Source: Owenia fusiformis
Lineage: Eukaryota > Annelida > Polychaeta > Sabellida > Oweniidae
Direction: 5' to 3'
DNA: 64,000 nt
NCBI GenBank assembly: GCA_903813345.2
Contig: CAIIXF020000036.1
Location: forward strand, 1-64,000
The position numbers and the translations under genes were made by a program. Below are positions 12,501 through 25,300 of this stretch, piece after piece. The notes beneath the pieces were generated by a model. The model had not been told where the DNA came from. It ran no database searches and was given only the letters and a program-made list of their open reading frames with translations. The number at the start of each line of letters is the position of its first letter. Positions within the stretch are counted from its first letter, which is position 1.

Positions 12501-15164
12501 TTACCTCCAGACTCTGTGTAGCAGCGTAGTCAGTGTAGCTAGCGTAGCCACCATATGCATGCTCCCAGGGTTACCTCTATACCCTCTGTAGTCGCATAGC
12601 CAGTGCAGCTAACGTAGCCACCGAATGCAGGCCCTTAGGCTAACCTCCAGACTCTGTGTAGCAGCGTAATCACTGTAGCTAGCGTAGCCACAGAATGCAT
12701 GCTCTTAGGCTTACCTGCAGACCCTATGTAGCCGCGTAGCCAGTGTAGTTAGCGTAGCCACCGTATGCATGCTCCCAGGGTTACCTCTATATCCTCTGTA
12801 GTCGTGTAGCCAGTGTAGCTAACGTAGCCAACGAATGTTTGCTCCTAGGCTTACCTCCAGACTCTGTGTAGTCGCGTTGCCAGTGTCGCTTGCGTAGCCA
12901 CTGCATGCATGCCCCTAGGCTTACCTCCAGAACCTATGAAGCCACGTAGCCAGTGTAGCTAGCGTAGCCACCATATGCATGCTCCAAGGGTTACCTCTAT
13001 ACCCTCTGTAGTTCCATAGCCAGTGTAGCTAACGTAGCCACCGAATGCATGCTCCTAGGCTTACATCCATATCCTGTGTAGCAGCGTAGTCAGCGTAGCT
13101 AGCTTAGCTACCGCATTCATGCTCCTCAGCTTACCTCTATACACTCTGTAGTCGCATAGCCAGTGAAGCTAGCGTAGCCCCTGAATGCATGCTCCTAGAC
13201 TTACATCCAGATCCTGTGTAGCATCGTAGTCAGTGTAGCTAGCGTAGCCCCCGTATGCATACTCCTAGGCTTACCTCCAGACTCTGTGTAGCAGCGTAGT
13301 CAGTGTAGCTATCGTAGCCCCAGAATGCATGCTCCTAGGCTTACCTCTATACACTCTGTAGTCGCATAGCCAATGTAGCTAGCTTAGCCCCTGAATACAT
13401 GCTCCTAGGCTTACATCCAGATCCTGTGTAGCAGCGTAGACAGTGTAGCTAGCGTAGCCCCAGAATGCATGCTCCTAGGGTTACCTCCAGAACCTCTGTA
13501 GTCGCGTAGCCAGTGTAGCTAGCTTAGCTACTGCATTCATGCTCCTAGGCTTACATCCAGATCCTGTGTAGCAGCGTAGACAGTGTAGCTAGCGTAGCCC
13601 CAGAATGCATGCTCCTAGGGTTACCTCCAGAACCTCTGTAGTCGCGTAGCCAGTGTAGCTAGCTTAGCTACTGCATTCATAGCCCCTGAATGCGTGCTCC
13701 TTGGCTTACATCCAGACTCTGTATATCAGCATAGCCAGTGTAGCTATTGTAGCCACCGTATGCATGCTCCTAGGGTTACCTCCATACCCTCTGTAGTCGC
13801 GTAGCCAGTGTAGCTAACGTAGCCCCCGAATGCATGCTCCTGGGCTTACCTCCAGACTCTGTGTAGCAGCGTAGTCAGTGTAGCTAGCGTAGATCCTGAA
13901 TACATTCTCCTAGGCTTACCCCCAGAACCTCTGTGTAGTCGTGTAGCCAGTGTGGTTAACGAAGCCACAGAATGCATGCTCCTAGGCTTACCTGCAGACC
14001 CTATGTAGCCGCGTAGCCAGTGTAGGTAGCGTATCGACGGTTTGCATGCTCCCAGGGTTACTTCTATACCCTCTGAAGTCGTGTAGCCAGTGTAGCTAAC
14101 GTAGCCACCGAATGCATGCTCCCAGGGTTACCTCTGTAGTCGTGTAGTCAGTTTACCTAACGTAGCCACCGAATGATTGCTCCTAGGCTTACGTCCAGAC
14201 TCTGTGTAGTCGTGTAGCCAGTGTAGCTAACGTAGCCACCGAATTCATGCTCCTAGGCTTACCTCTAGACTCTTTGTAGCAGCGTAGTCAGTGTAGCTAG
14301 CGTAGCCCCCGAATGAATGCTCCTAGGCTTACCCCCAGAACCTCTGTAGTCGCGTAGCCAGTGTGGCCTACGTAGCTACAGTGTGCATGCTCCTAGGCTT
14401 ACATCCAGATCCTGTGTAGCAGCGTAGTCAGTGTAGCTTAGCTTACCTCTATACATTTTGTAGTTGCATAGCCAATGTAGCTAGCGGAGCCCCTGAATAC
14501 ATGCTCCTAGGCTTACATCCAGACTCTGTGTAGCAGCGTAGTCAGTGTAGCTAGCGTAGCCCCAGAATGCATGCTCCTAGGCTTACCACCAGAACCTCTG
14601 TAGTCGCGTAGCCAGTGTGGTTAACGTATCCACAGAATGCATGCTCCTAGGCTTACCTGCAGACCCAATGTAGCCGCGTAGCCAGTGTAGTTAGTGTAGC
14701 CACTGTATGCATGCTCCCAGGGTTACCTCTATACCCTCTGTAGTCGTGTAGCCAGTGTAGCTAACGCTGCCACCGAATGATTGCTCCTAGGCTTACCTCC
14801 AGACTCTGTGTAGTCGTGTATCCAGTGTAGCTTGCGTAGCTACTGAATGCATGCTCCTAGGCTTACGTCCAGACCCTATGTAGCCACGTAGCCAGTGTAG
14901 CTAGCGTTGCCACAGTATTCATGCTCCCATTGTTACCCTCTGTAGTCGCGTAGCCAGTGTAGCTAACGTAGCGCCTGAATGCATGCTCCTAGGCTTACAT
15001 CCAGATCCTGTGTAAGCAGTGTAGTCAGTGTAGCTAGCGTAGCCCCAGAATGCATGCTCCTAGGCTTACCTGCAGACCCTTTGTAGTCGCATATCCAGAG
15101 TAGCTAACGTAGCCACCGAATGCATGCTCCTAGGCTTACCTTCAGACTCTGTATAGCAGCGTAG

Positions 15165-17275
15165 CCAGTGTAGCTAGCGTAGCCACCGTATGCATGCTCC
15201 TAGGGTTACCTCTATACCCTCTGTTGTCGCATAGCCAGTGTAGCTAACGTAGCCCACGAATGCATGCTCCTAGGTTTACCTCCAAACTCTGTGTAGCAGC
15301 GTAGCCAGTGTAGCTAACGTAGACCCGAATGCATGCTCCTAGGCTTACCTCCAGACTCTGTGTAGCAGCGTAGTCAGTGTAGCTAACGTAGATCCTGAAT
15401 ACATGCTCCTAGGCTTACCCCAAAAACCTCTGTGTAGTCGTGTAGCCAGTGTGGTTAACGAAGCCACAGAATGCATGCTCCTAGCCTTACCTGAAGACCC
15501 TATGTAGCCGCATAGCCAGTGTAGTTAGCGTAGCCACCGTATGCATGCTCCCAGGGTAACCTCTATACCCTCTGTAGTCGTGTAGCCAGTTTACCTAACG
15601 TAGCCACCGAATGATTGCTCCTAGGCTTACCTCCAGACTCTGTGTAGCGGCGTAGTCAGTGTAGCTAGGGTACCAACAGAATGCATGCTCCTAGGCTTAC
15701 CTGCAGACCCTATGTAGGTGCGTAGCCAGTGTAGTTAGCGTAGCCCCCGTATGCATGCTCCCAGGGTAACTCTATACCCTCTGTAGTCGTGTAGCCAGTG
15801 TAGCTAACATAGCCACCGAATGTTTGGTTCTAGGCTTACCTCCAGACTCTGTTTAGTCGCGTAGCCAGTGTAGCTAACGTAGCCTCCGAATGCATGCTCC
15901 TAGGCTTACCTCCAGACTCTGTGTAGCGGCGTAGTCAGTGTAGCTAGGGTACCAACAGAATGCATGCTCCTAGGCTTACCTGCAGACCCTATGTAGGTGC
16001 GTAGCCAGTGTAGTTAGCGTAGCCCCCGTATGCATGCTCCCAGGGTACCTCTATACCCTCTGTAGTCGTGTAGCCAGTGTAGCTAACATAGCCACCGAAT
16101 GTTTGGTTCTAGGCTTACCTCCAGACTCTGTTTAGTCGCGTAGCCAGTGTAGCTTGCGTAGCCACTGCATGCATGCTCCTAGGCTTACCTCCAGACCCTA
16201 TATAGCCACGTAGTCAGTGTAGCTAGCGGAGCCCCTGAATGCATGCTCTTAGGCTTACCCCCAGAACCTCTGTAGTCGTGTAGCAAGTGTAGCTAGCGTA
16301 TCCACCGAATGCATGCTCCTAGGCTTTCCTCTAGACTCTGTGTAGCCGCATAGCCAGTGTAGCTTGCGTAGCCACTGCATGTATGCTCCTAGGCTTACCT
16401 CCAGACCCTATGTAGCCACGTAGTCAGTGTAGCTAGCGTAGCCCCCGAATGCGGGCTCTTAGGCTTACCCCTAGAACCTCTGTAGTCGCGTAGCCAGTGT
16501 GGCTAACGTAGCCACATAATGCATGCTCTTAGGCTTACATGCAGACCCTAGGTAGCCGTGTAGCCAGTGTAGATACAGTAGCCACCGAATGCATGCTCCT
16601 AAGCTTACCTCCAGACTCTCTGTATCAGCAGAGCCAGTGTAGCTAGCGTAGCCACCGTATGCATGCTCCTAGGGTTACCTCTTTACCCTCTGTAGTTGTG
16701 TAGCCAGTGTAGCTAACGTAGCCGCCGTTTGCATGCTCCTAGGGTTACCTCTATACCCTCTGTAGTAGCGTAGCCAGTGTAGCTAGCGTAGCCACCGTAT
16801 GCATGCTCCCAGGGTTACCTCTATACCTTCTGTAGTCGTGTAACCAGTGTAGCTAACGTAGCCACCGAATGCATTCTCCTTGGCTTACCTCCAGACTCTA
16901 TGTAGTCGCGTAGCCAGTGTAGCTAGCGTAGCCACCGTATGCATGCTCCCAGGATTACCTCTATACCCTCTAACGTAGCCACCGAATGCATGCTCCTAGG
17001 CTTACATCCATATCCTGTGTAGCAGCGTAGTCAGTGTAGCTAGCGTAGCCCCAGAATGCATGCTCCTAGGCTTACCTCCAGACTCTGTGTAGCATTGTAA
17101 TCAGTGTAGCTAGCGTAGCCACAGATTGCATGCTCCTAGGCTTACCTGCAGACCCTATGTAGCCGCGTAGCCAGTGTAGTTAGCGTAGCCACCGTATGCA
17201 TGCTCCCAGGGTTACCTCTTTACCCTCTGTAGTTGTGTAGCCAGTGTAGCTAACGTAGCCGCCGTATGCATGCTC
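15165..17275 (+). repeat. Internal duplication inside the HOR, left copy
   Basis: About 2.1 kb that recurs 2.82 kb downstream inside the same HOR. Shared landmarks include CTCTGTTGTCGCATAGCC, GTTTACCTCCAAACTC, AACGTAGACCCGAATG, TGTTTGGTTCTAGG and GCCGCCGTTTGCATG. The boundaries are approximate (tens of bp) because the flanks are related monomers. The same pair is present in copies 2, 5 and 6; copy 3 lost most of the left member and copy 4 lost most of the right member. Confidence 0.78.
15631..16188 (+). repeat. Local tandem duplication of a four-monomer block (279 bp)
   Basis: CTCCAGACTCTGTGTAGCGG occurs at 15631 and again at 15910, 279 bp apart. Four monomers of different families follow each in the same order, including TAGCTAGGGTACCAACAG, GTAGGTGCGTAGCCAG and AACATAGCCACCGAATG. 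This is an intermediate level of organisation between the 70-bp monomer and the 8.16-kb unit. The same pair recurs in the other HORs and in both members of the internal duplication. Confidence 0.8.
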
Positions 17276-17983
17276 CCAGGGTTACCTCTATACGTATCCA
17301 GTGCAGCTACTGTATGCATGCTCCCAGGGTTACTTCTATACCCTTTGTAGTCCCGTAGCCAATGTAGCTAACGTAGCCACCGAATGCATGCTCCTAGGCT
17401 CACCCCCAGAATCTCTGTGTAGCAGAGTAGTCAGTGTAGCTAGCGGGGCCACAGAATGCATGCTCCTAGGCTTACCTCCAGACTCTGTGTAGCTACATAG
17501 CCAGTGTAGTTAGCGTAGCCATCGTATGCATGCTCCCAGGGTTACCTCTTTGCCCTCTGTAGTCGTGTAGCAAGGGTAGCTAACGTATCCACCGAATGCA
17601 TGCTCCTAGGCTTACCTCCAGACCCTATGTAGCCACGTAGTCAGTGTAGCTAGCGTAGCCCCCGAATGCGGGCTCTTAGGCTTACCCCCAGAACCTCTGT
17701 GTATCAGCGTAGCCAGTGTAGCTAGCGTAGCCACCGTATGCATGCTCCTAGGGTTACCTCTTTACCCTCTGTAGTTGTGTAGCCAGTGTAGCTAACGTAG
17801 CCGCCGTATGCATGCTCCTAGGGTTACCTCTATACCCTCTGTAGTAGCGTAGCCAGTGTAGCCACCGTATGCATGCTCCCAGGGTTACCTCTATACCTTC
17901 TGTAGTCGTGTAACCAGTGTAGCTTACGTAGCCACCGAATGCATTCTCCTTGGCTTACCTTCAGACTGTGTGTAGTCTCGTAG

Positions 17984-20095
17984 CCAGTGTAGCTAGCGTA
18001 GCCACCGTATGCATGCTCCTAGGGTTACCTCTATACCCTCTGTTGTCGCATAGCCAGTGTAGCTAACGTAGCCCACGAATGCATGCTCCTAGGTTTACCT
18101 CCAAACTCTGTGTAGCAGCGTAGCCAGTGTAGCTAACGTAGACCCGAATGCATGCTCCTAGGCTTACCTCCAGACTCTGTGTAGCAGCGTAGTCAGTGTA
18201 GCTAACGTAGATCCTGAATACATGCTCCTAGGCTTACCCCAAGAACCTCTGTGTAGTCGTGTAGCCAGTGTGGTTAACAAAGCCACAGAATGCATGCTCC
18301 TAGCCTTACCTGAAGACCCTATGTAGCCGCATAGCCAGTGTAGTTAGCGTAGCCACCGTATGCATGCTCCCAGGGTAACCTCTATACCCTCTGTAGTCGT
18401 GTAGCCAGTTTACCTAACGTAGCCACCGAATGATTGCTCCTAGGCTTACCTGCAGACTCTGTGTAGCGGCGTAGTCAGTGTAGCTAGGGTACCAACAGAA
18501 TGCATGCTCCTAGGCTTACCTGCAGACCCTATATAGGTGCGTAGCCAGTGTAGTTAGCGTAGCCCCCGTATGCATGCTCCCAGGGTACCTCTATACCCTC
18601 TGTAGTCGTGTAGCCAGTGTAGCTAACATAGCCACCGAATGTTTGGTTCTAGGCTTACGTCCAGACTCTGTTTAGTCGCGTAGCCAGTGTAGCTAACGTA
18701 GCCTCCGAATGCATGATCCTAGGCTTACCTCCAGACTCTGTGTAGCGGCGTAGTCAGTGTAGCTAGGGTACCAACAGAATGCATGCTCCTAGGCTTACCT
18801 GCAGACCCTATGTAGATGCGTAGCCAGTGTAGTTAGCGTAGCCCCCGTATGCATGCTCCCAGGGTACCTCTATACCCTCTGTAGTCGTGTAGCCAGTGTT
18901 GCTAACATAGCCACCGAATGTTTGGTTCTAGGCTTACCTCCAGACTCTGTTTAGTCGCGTAGCCAGTGTAGCTTGCGTAGCCACTGCATGCATGCTCCTA
19001 GGCTTACCTCCAGACCCTATATAGCCACGTAGTCAGTGTAGCTAGCGGAGCCCCCGAATGCATGCTCTTAGGCTTACCCCCAGAACCTCTGTAGTCGTGT
19101 AGCAAGTGTAGCTAGCGTATCCACCGAATGCATGCTCCTAGGCTTTCCTCTAGACTCTGTGTAGCCGCATAGCCAGTGTAGCTTGCGTAGCCACTGCATG
19201 TATGCTCCTAGGCTTACCTCCAGACCCTATGTAGCCACGTAGTCAGTGTAGCTAGCGTAGCCCCCGAATGCGGGCTCTTAGGCTTACCCCTAGAACCTCT
19301 GTAGTCGCGTAGCCAGTGTGGCTAACGTAGCCACATAATGCATGCTCTTAGGCTTACATGCAGACCCTAGGTAGCCGTGTAGCCAGTGTAGATACAGTAG
19401 CCACCGAATGCATGCTCCTAAGCTTACCTCCAGACTCTGTGTATCAGCAGAGCCAGTGTAGCTAGCGTAGCCACCGTATGCATGCTCCTAGGGTTACCTC
19501 TTTACCCTCTGTAGTTGTGTAGCCAGTGTAGCTAACGTAGCCGCCGTTTGCATGCTCCTAGGGTTACCTCTATACCCTCTGTAGTAGCGTAGCCAGTGTA
19601 GCTAGCGTAGCCACCGTATGCATGCTCCCAGGGTTACCTCTATACCTTCTGTAGTCGTGTAACCAGTGTAGCTAACGTAGCCACCGAATGCATTCTCCTT
19701 GGCTTACCTCCAGACTCTATGTAGTCGCGTAGCCAGTGTAGCTAGCGTAGCCACCGTATGCATGCTCCCAGGATTACCTCTATACCCTCTAACGTAGCCA
19801 CCGAATGCATGCTCCTAGGCTTACATCCATATCCTGTGTAGCAGCGTAGTCAGTGTAGCTAGCGTAGCCCCAGAATGCATGCTCCTAGGCTTACCTCCAG
19901 ACTCTGTGTAGCATCGTAATCAGTGTAGCTAGCGTAGCCACAGATTGCATGCTCCTAGGCTTACCTGCAGACCCTATGTAGCCGCGTAGCCAGTGTAGTT
20001 AGCGTAGCCACCGTATGCATGCTCCCAGGGTTACCTCTTTACCCTCTGTAGTTGTGTAGCCAGTGTAGCTAACGTAGCCGCCGTATGCATGCTCC
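17984..20095 (+). repeat. Internal duplication inside the HOR, right copy
   Basis: Partner of 15165-17275 at an offset of 2819-2821 bp. It can be told apart by CTGTGTATCAGCAGAGCC instead of CTCTGTATCAGCAGAGCC, and by CAAAGCCACAG instead of CGAAGCCACAG. The edges are approximate. Confidence 0.78.
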
Positions 20096-20307
20096 TAGGG
20101 TTACCTCTATACCCTCTGTAGTAGCGTAGCCAGTGTAGCCACCGTATGCATGCTCCCAGGGTTACCTCTATACCTTCTGTAGTCGTGTAACCAGTGTAGC
20201 TTACGTAGCCACCGAATGCATTCTCCTTGGCTTACCTCCAGACTGTGTGTAGTCGCGGAGCCAGTGTAGCTAGCGTAGCCACCGTATGCATGCTCCCAGG
20301 GTTACCT

Positions 20308-22316
20308 CGGTAACCAGAGAATGCATTCTGCGTGGCTTACCTCCAGACCCTGTGTAGCAGTGTAGTCAGTATAGCTAGCGTAGCACCAGAATGCAAGCAC
20401 CTAGGCTTACCCTCAGAACCTCTGTAGTCGCGTAGCCAGTGTGCATGCTCCTAGGCTTACATCCAGATCCTGTGTAGCAGCGTAGTCAGTGCAGCTAACG
20501 TAGCCACAGAATGATTGCTCCTAGTCTTACCTCCAGACTCTGTGTAGTCGCGTAGCCAGTGTAGCTTGCATAGCCACTGCATGCATGCCCCTAGGCTTAC
20601 ATCCAGACTCTGTGTAGCAGCGTAGTCAGTGTAGCTAGCGTAGCCACCATATGCATGCTCCCAGGGTTACCTCTATACCCTCTGTAGTCGCATAGCCAGT
20701 GTAGCTAACGTAGCCACCCAATTCAGGCCCCCAGGCTTACCTCCAGACTCTGTGTAGCATCGTAATCAGTGTAGCTAGCGTAGCCACAGATTGCATGCTC
20801 CTAGACTTACCTGCAGACCCTATGTAGCCGCGTAGCAAGTGTAGTTAGCGTAGCCACCGTATGCATGCTCCCAGGGTTACCTCTATATCCTCTGTAGTCG
20901 TGTAGCCAGTGTAGCTAACGTAGCCAACGAATGTTTGCTCCTAGGCTTACCTCCAGACTCTGTGTAGTTGCGTTGCCAGTGTCGCTTGCGTAGCCACTGC
21001 ATGCATGCCCCTAGGCTTACATCCAGAACATCTGTAGTTGCGTAGCCAGTGTAGCTAGCTTAGCTACCGCATTCATGCTCCTTTTAGCTTACCTCTATAC
21101 ACTCTGTAGTTGCATAGCCAGTGTAGCTAGCGTAGCCACTGAATGCATGCTCCTAGGCTTACATCCAGATCCTGTGTAGCATCGTAGTCAGTGTAGCTTG
21201 CGTAGCCCCCGAATACATGCTCCTAGGCTTACCTCCAGAATCTGTGTAGCAGCGTAGTCAGTGTAGCTAGCGTAGCCACAGAATGTATGCTCCTAGACTT
21301 ACCTCTATACACTCTGTAGTCGCTTACCCCCAGAACCTCTGTAGTCGTGTAGCCGGTGTGGCTAACGTAGCCACAGAATGCATGCTCCTGGGCTTACCTG
21401 CAGACCATATGTAGCTGCGTAGCCAGTGTAGTTAGCGTAACCATCGTATGCATGCTCCCAGGGTTACCTCTATACCCTTTGTAGTCCCGTAGCCAATGTA
21501 GCTAACGTAGCCACCGAATGCATGCTCCTAGGCTTACCCCAGAATCTCTGTGTAGCAGAGTAGTCAGTGTAGCTAGCGGGGCCACAGAATGCATGCTCCT
21601 AGGCTTACCTACAGACTCTGTAGCTACATAGCCAGTGTGGTTAGCGTAGCCATCGTATGCATGCTCCCAGGGTTACCTCTTTGCCCTCTGTAGTCGTGTA
21701 GCAAGGGTAGCTAACGTATCCACCGAATGCATTCTCCTTGGCTTACCTCCAGACTTTATGTAGTCGCGTAGCCAGTGTAGCTAGCGTAGCCACCGTATGC
21801 ATGCTCCCAGGATTACCTCTATACCCTCTGCATTCGCATAGCCAGTGTAGCTAAGGTAGCCACCGAATGCATGCTCCTAGGCTTACATCCATATCCTGTG
21901 TAGCAGCGTAGTCAGTGTAGCTAGCGTAGCCCCAGAATGCATGCTCCTAGGCTTACCTCCAGAACCACTGTAGTCGCGTAGCCAGTGTGGTTAACGTAGC
22001 CACAGAATGAATGCTGCAAGGCTTACCTCGAGACCATTTGTAGCTGCGTAGCCAGTGTAGCTAGCTTAGCTACCACATTCATGCTCCTTAGCTTACCTCT
22101 ATACACTCTGTAGTCGCATAGCCAATGTAGCTAGCGCAGCCCCTGAATACATGCTCCTAGGCTTACATCCAGACTCTGTGTAGCAGCGTAGTAAGTGTAG
22201 CTAGCGTAGCCCAAGAATGCATGCTCCTAGGCTTACCTCTATACACTCTGTAGTCGCATAGCCCGTGTAGCTAGCGTAGCCCCTGAATGCGTGCTCCTTG
22301 GCTTACATCCAGACTC
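20308..22316 (+). repeat. Q block, full-length example
   Basis: The 2009 bp between the second-form marker and M. It replaces the 1569-bp P block. Distinct contents are GCTCCTTTTAGC, the truncated monomer GTAGTCGCTTACCCCCAG, GTGTAGCCGGTGTGGC, and GTAGTCCCGTAGCCAATG. A Q-like stretch also occupies about 350-1590. Shortened Q' versions that leave into R occur at 34782-35770 and 44035-45015. Confidence 0.82.
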
Positions 22317-25300
22317 TGTATATCAGCATAGCCAGTGTAGCTATTGTAGCCACCGTATGCATGCTCCTAGGGTTACCTCTATACCCTCTGTAGTCGCGTA
22401 GCCAGTGTAGCTAACGTAGCCCCCGAATGCATGCTCCTGGGCTTACCTCCAGACTCTGTGTAGCAGCGTAGTCAGTGTAGCTAGCGTAGATCCTGAATAC
22501 ATTCTCCTAGGCTTACCCCCAGAACCTCTGTGTAGTCGTGTAGCCAGTGTGGTTAACGAAGCCACAGAATGCATGCTCCTAGGCTTACCTGCAGACCCTA
22601 TGTAGCCGCGTAGCCAGTGTAGGTAGCGTATCGACGGTATGCATGCTCCCAGGGTTACTTCTATACCCTCTGAAGTCGTGTAGCCAGTGTAGCTAACGTA
22701 GCCACCGAATGCATGCTCCCAGGGTTACCTCTGTAGTCGTGTAGCCAGTTTACCTAACGTAGCCACCGAATGATTGCTCCTAGGCTTACGTCCAGACTCT
22801 GTGTAGTCGTGTAGCCAGTGTAGCTAACGTAGCCACCGAATTCATGCTCCTAGGCTTACCTCTAGACTCTTTGTAGCAGCGTAGTCAGTGTAGCTAGCGT
22901 AGCCCCCGAATGAATGCTCCTAGGCTTACCCCCAGAACCTCTGTAGTCGCGTAGCCAGTGTGGCCTACGTAGCTACAGTGTGCATGCTCCTAGGCTTACA
23001 TCCAGATCCTGTGTAGCAGCGTAGTCAGTGTAGCTTAGCTTACCTCTATACATTTTGTAGTTGCATAGCCAATGTAGCTAGCGGAGCCCCTGAATACATG
23101 CTCCTAGGCTTACATCCAGACTCTGTGTAGCAGCGTAGTCAGTGTAGCTAGCGTAGCCCCAGAATGCATGCTCCTAGGCTTACCACCAGAACCTCTGTAG
23201 TCGCGTAGCCAGTGTGGTTAACGTATCCACAGAATGCATGCTCCTAGGCTTACCTGCAGACCCAATGTAGCCGCGTAGCCAGTGTAGTTAGTGTAGCCAC
23301 TGTATGCATGCTCCCAGGGTTACCTCTATACCCTCTGTAGTCGTGTAGCCAGTGTAGCTAACGCTGCCACCGAATGATTGCTCCTAGGCTTACCTCCAGA
23401 CTCTGTGTAGTCGTGTATCCAGTGTAGCTTGCGTAGCTACTGAATGCATGCTCCTAGGCTTACGTCCAGACCCTATGTAGCCACGTAGCCAGTGTAGCTA
23501 GCGTTGCCACAGTATTCATGCTCCCATTGTTACCCTCTGTAGTCGCGTAGCCAGTGTAGCTAACGTAGCGCCTGAATGCATGCTCCTAGGCTTACATCCA
23601 GATCCTGTGTAAGCAGTGTAGTCAGTGTAGCTAGCGTAGCCCCAGAATGCATGCTCCTAGGCTTACCTGCAGACCCTTTGTAGTCGCATATCCAGAGTAG
23701 CTAACGTAGCCACCGAATGCATGCTCCTAGGCTTACCTTCAGACTCTGTATAGCAGCGTAGCCAGTGTAGCTAGCGTAGCCACCGTATGCATGCTCCTAG
23801 GGTTACCTCTATACCCTCTGTTGTTGCATAGCCAGTGTAGCTAACGTAGCCCACGAATGCATGCTCCTAGGTTTACCTCCAAACTCTGTGTAGCAGCGTA
23901 GCCAGTGTAGCTAACGTAGACCCGAATGCATGCTCCTAGGCTTACCTCCAGACTCTGTGTAGCAGCGTAGTCAGTGTAGCTAACGTAGATCCTGAATACA
24001 TGCTCCTAGGCTTACCCCAAAAACCTCTGTGTAGTCGTGTAGCCAGTGTGGTTAACGAAGCCACAGAATGCATGCTCCTAGCCTTACCTGAAGACCCTAT
24101 GTAGCCGCATAGCCAGTGTAGTTAGCGTAGCCACCGTATGCATGCTCCCAGGGTAACCTCTATACCCTCTGTAGTCGTGTAGCCAGTTTACCTAACGTAG
24201 CCACCGAATGATTGCTCCTAGGCTTACCTCCAGACTCTGTGTAGCGGCGTAGTCAGTGTAGCTAGGGTACCAACAGAATGCATGCTCCTAGGCTTACCTG
24301 CAGACCCTATGTAGGTGCGTAGCCAGTGTAGTTAGCGTAGCCCCCGTATGCATGCTCCCAGGGTAACTCTATACCCTCTGTAGTCGTGTAGCCAGTGTAG
24401 CTAACATAGCCACCGAATGTTTGGTTCTAGGCTTACCTCCAGACTCTGTTTAGTCGCGTAGCCAGTGTAGCTAACGTAGCCTCCGAATGCATGCTCCTAG
24501 GCTTACCTCCAGACTCTGTGTAGCGGCGTAGTCAGTGTAGCTAGGGTACCAACAGAATGCATGCTCCTAGGCTTACCTGCAGACCCTATGTAGGTGCGTA
24601 GCCAGTGTAGTTAGCGTAGCCCCCGTATGCATGCTCCCAGGGTACCTCTATACCCTCTGTAGTCGTGTAGCCAGTGTAGCTAACATAGCCACCGAATGTT
24701 TGGTTCTAGGCTTACCTCCAGACTCTGTTTAGTCGCGTAGCCAGTGTAGCTTGCGTAGCCACTGCATGCATGCTCCTAGGCTTACCTCCAGACCCTATAT
24801 AGCCACGTAGTCAGTGTAGCTAGCGGAGCCCCTGAATGCATGCTCTTAGGCTTACCCCCAGAACCTCTGTAGTCGTGTAGCAAGTGTAGCTAGCGTATCC
24901 ACCGAATGCATGCTCCTAGGCTTTCCTCTAGACTCTGTGTAGCCGCATAGCCAGTGTAGCTTGCGTAGCCACTGCATGTATGCTCCTAGGCTTACCTCCA
25001 GACCCTATGTAGCCACGTAGTCAGTGTAGCTAGCGTAGCCCCCGAATGCGGGCTCTTAGGCTTACCCCTAGAACCTCTGTAGTCGCGTAGCCAGTGTGGC
25101 TAACGTAGCCACATAATGCATGCTCTTAGGCTTACATGCAGACCCTAGGTAGCCGTGTAGCCAGTGTAGATACAGTAGCCACCGAATGCATGCTCCTAAG
25201 CTTACCTCCAGACTCTCTGTATCAGCAGAGCCAGTGTAGCTAGCGTAGCCACCGTATGCATGCTCCTAGGGTTACCTCTTTACCCTCTGTAGTTGTGTAG

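Larger units (their letters stand above)
12151..20307 (+). repeat. Plain higher-order repeat, copy 1 (8157 bp)
   Basis: Starts at marker CGGTAACCAGAGAATGC in its first form, where GTCAGTATAGCCCCAGAATG follows. Order: P block, with an exact 140-bp duplication at 13401-13540 and 13541-13680; a truncated-monomer junction at about 13680 (CATTCATAGCCCCTGAATGC); M at 13720; N at 14928; D1 (CAGACTCTCTGTATCAGCAG) near 16610; E; D2 (same motif with CTGTGTATCAGCAG) near 19435. It ends at the next marker at 20308. The length is about 116.5 monomers. The same length and order recur at 47633 and 55789, so I take this as the basic unit. Private variants include the T-rich change in GACGGTTTGCATG near 14037. 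Confidence 0.9.

Noticed and set aside
17301-17492. 63-codon open frame, also at 25898, 43034, 52783 and 60939
   Set aside because: It lies wholly in satellite monomers, exists only because a few stops are lost in adjacent variant monomers, and recurs because the whole HOR was copied. No domain, start context or other coding signal supports a gene.
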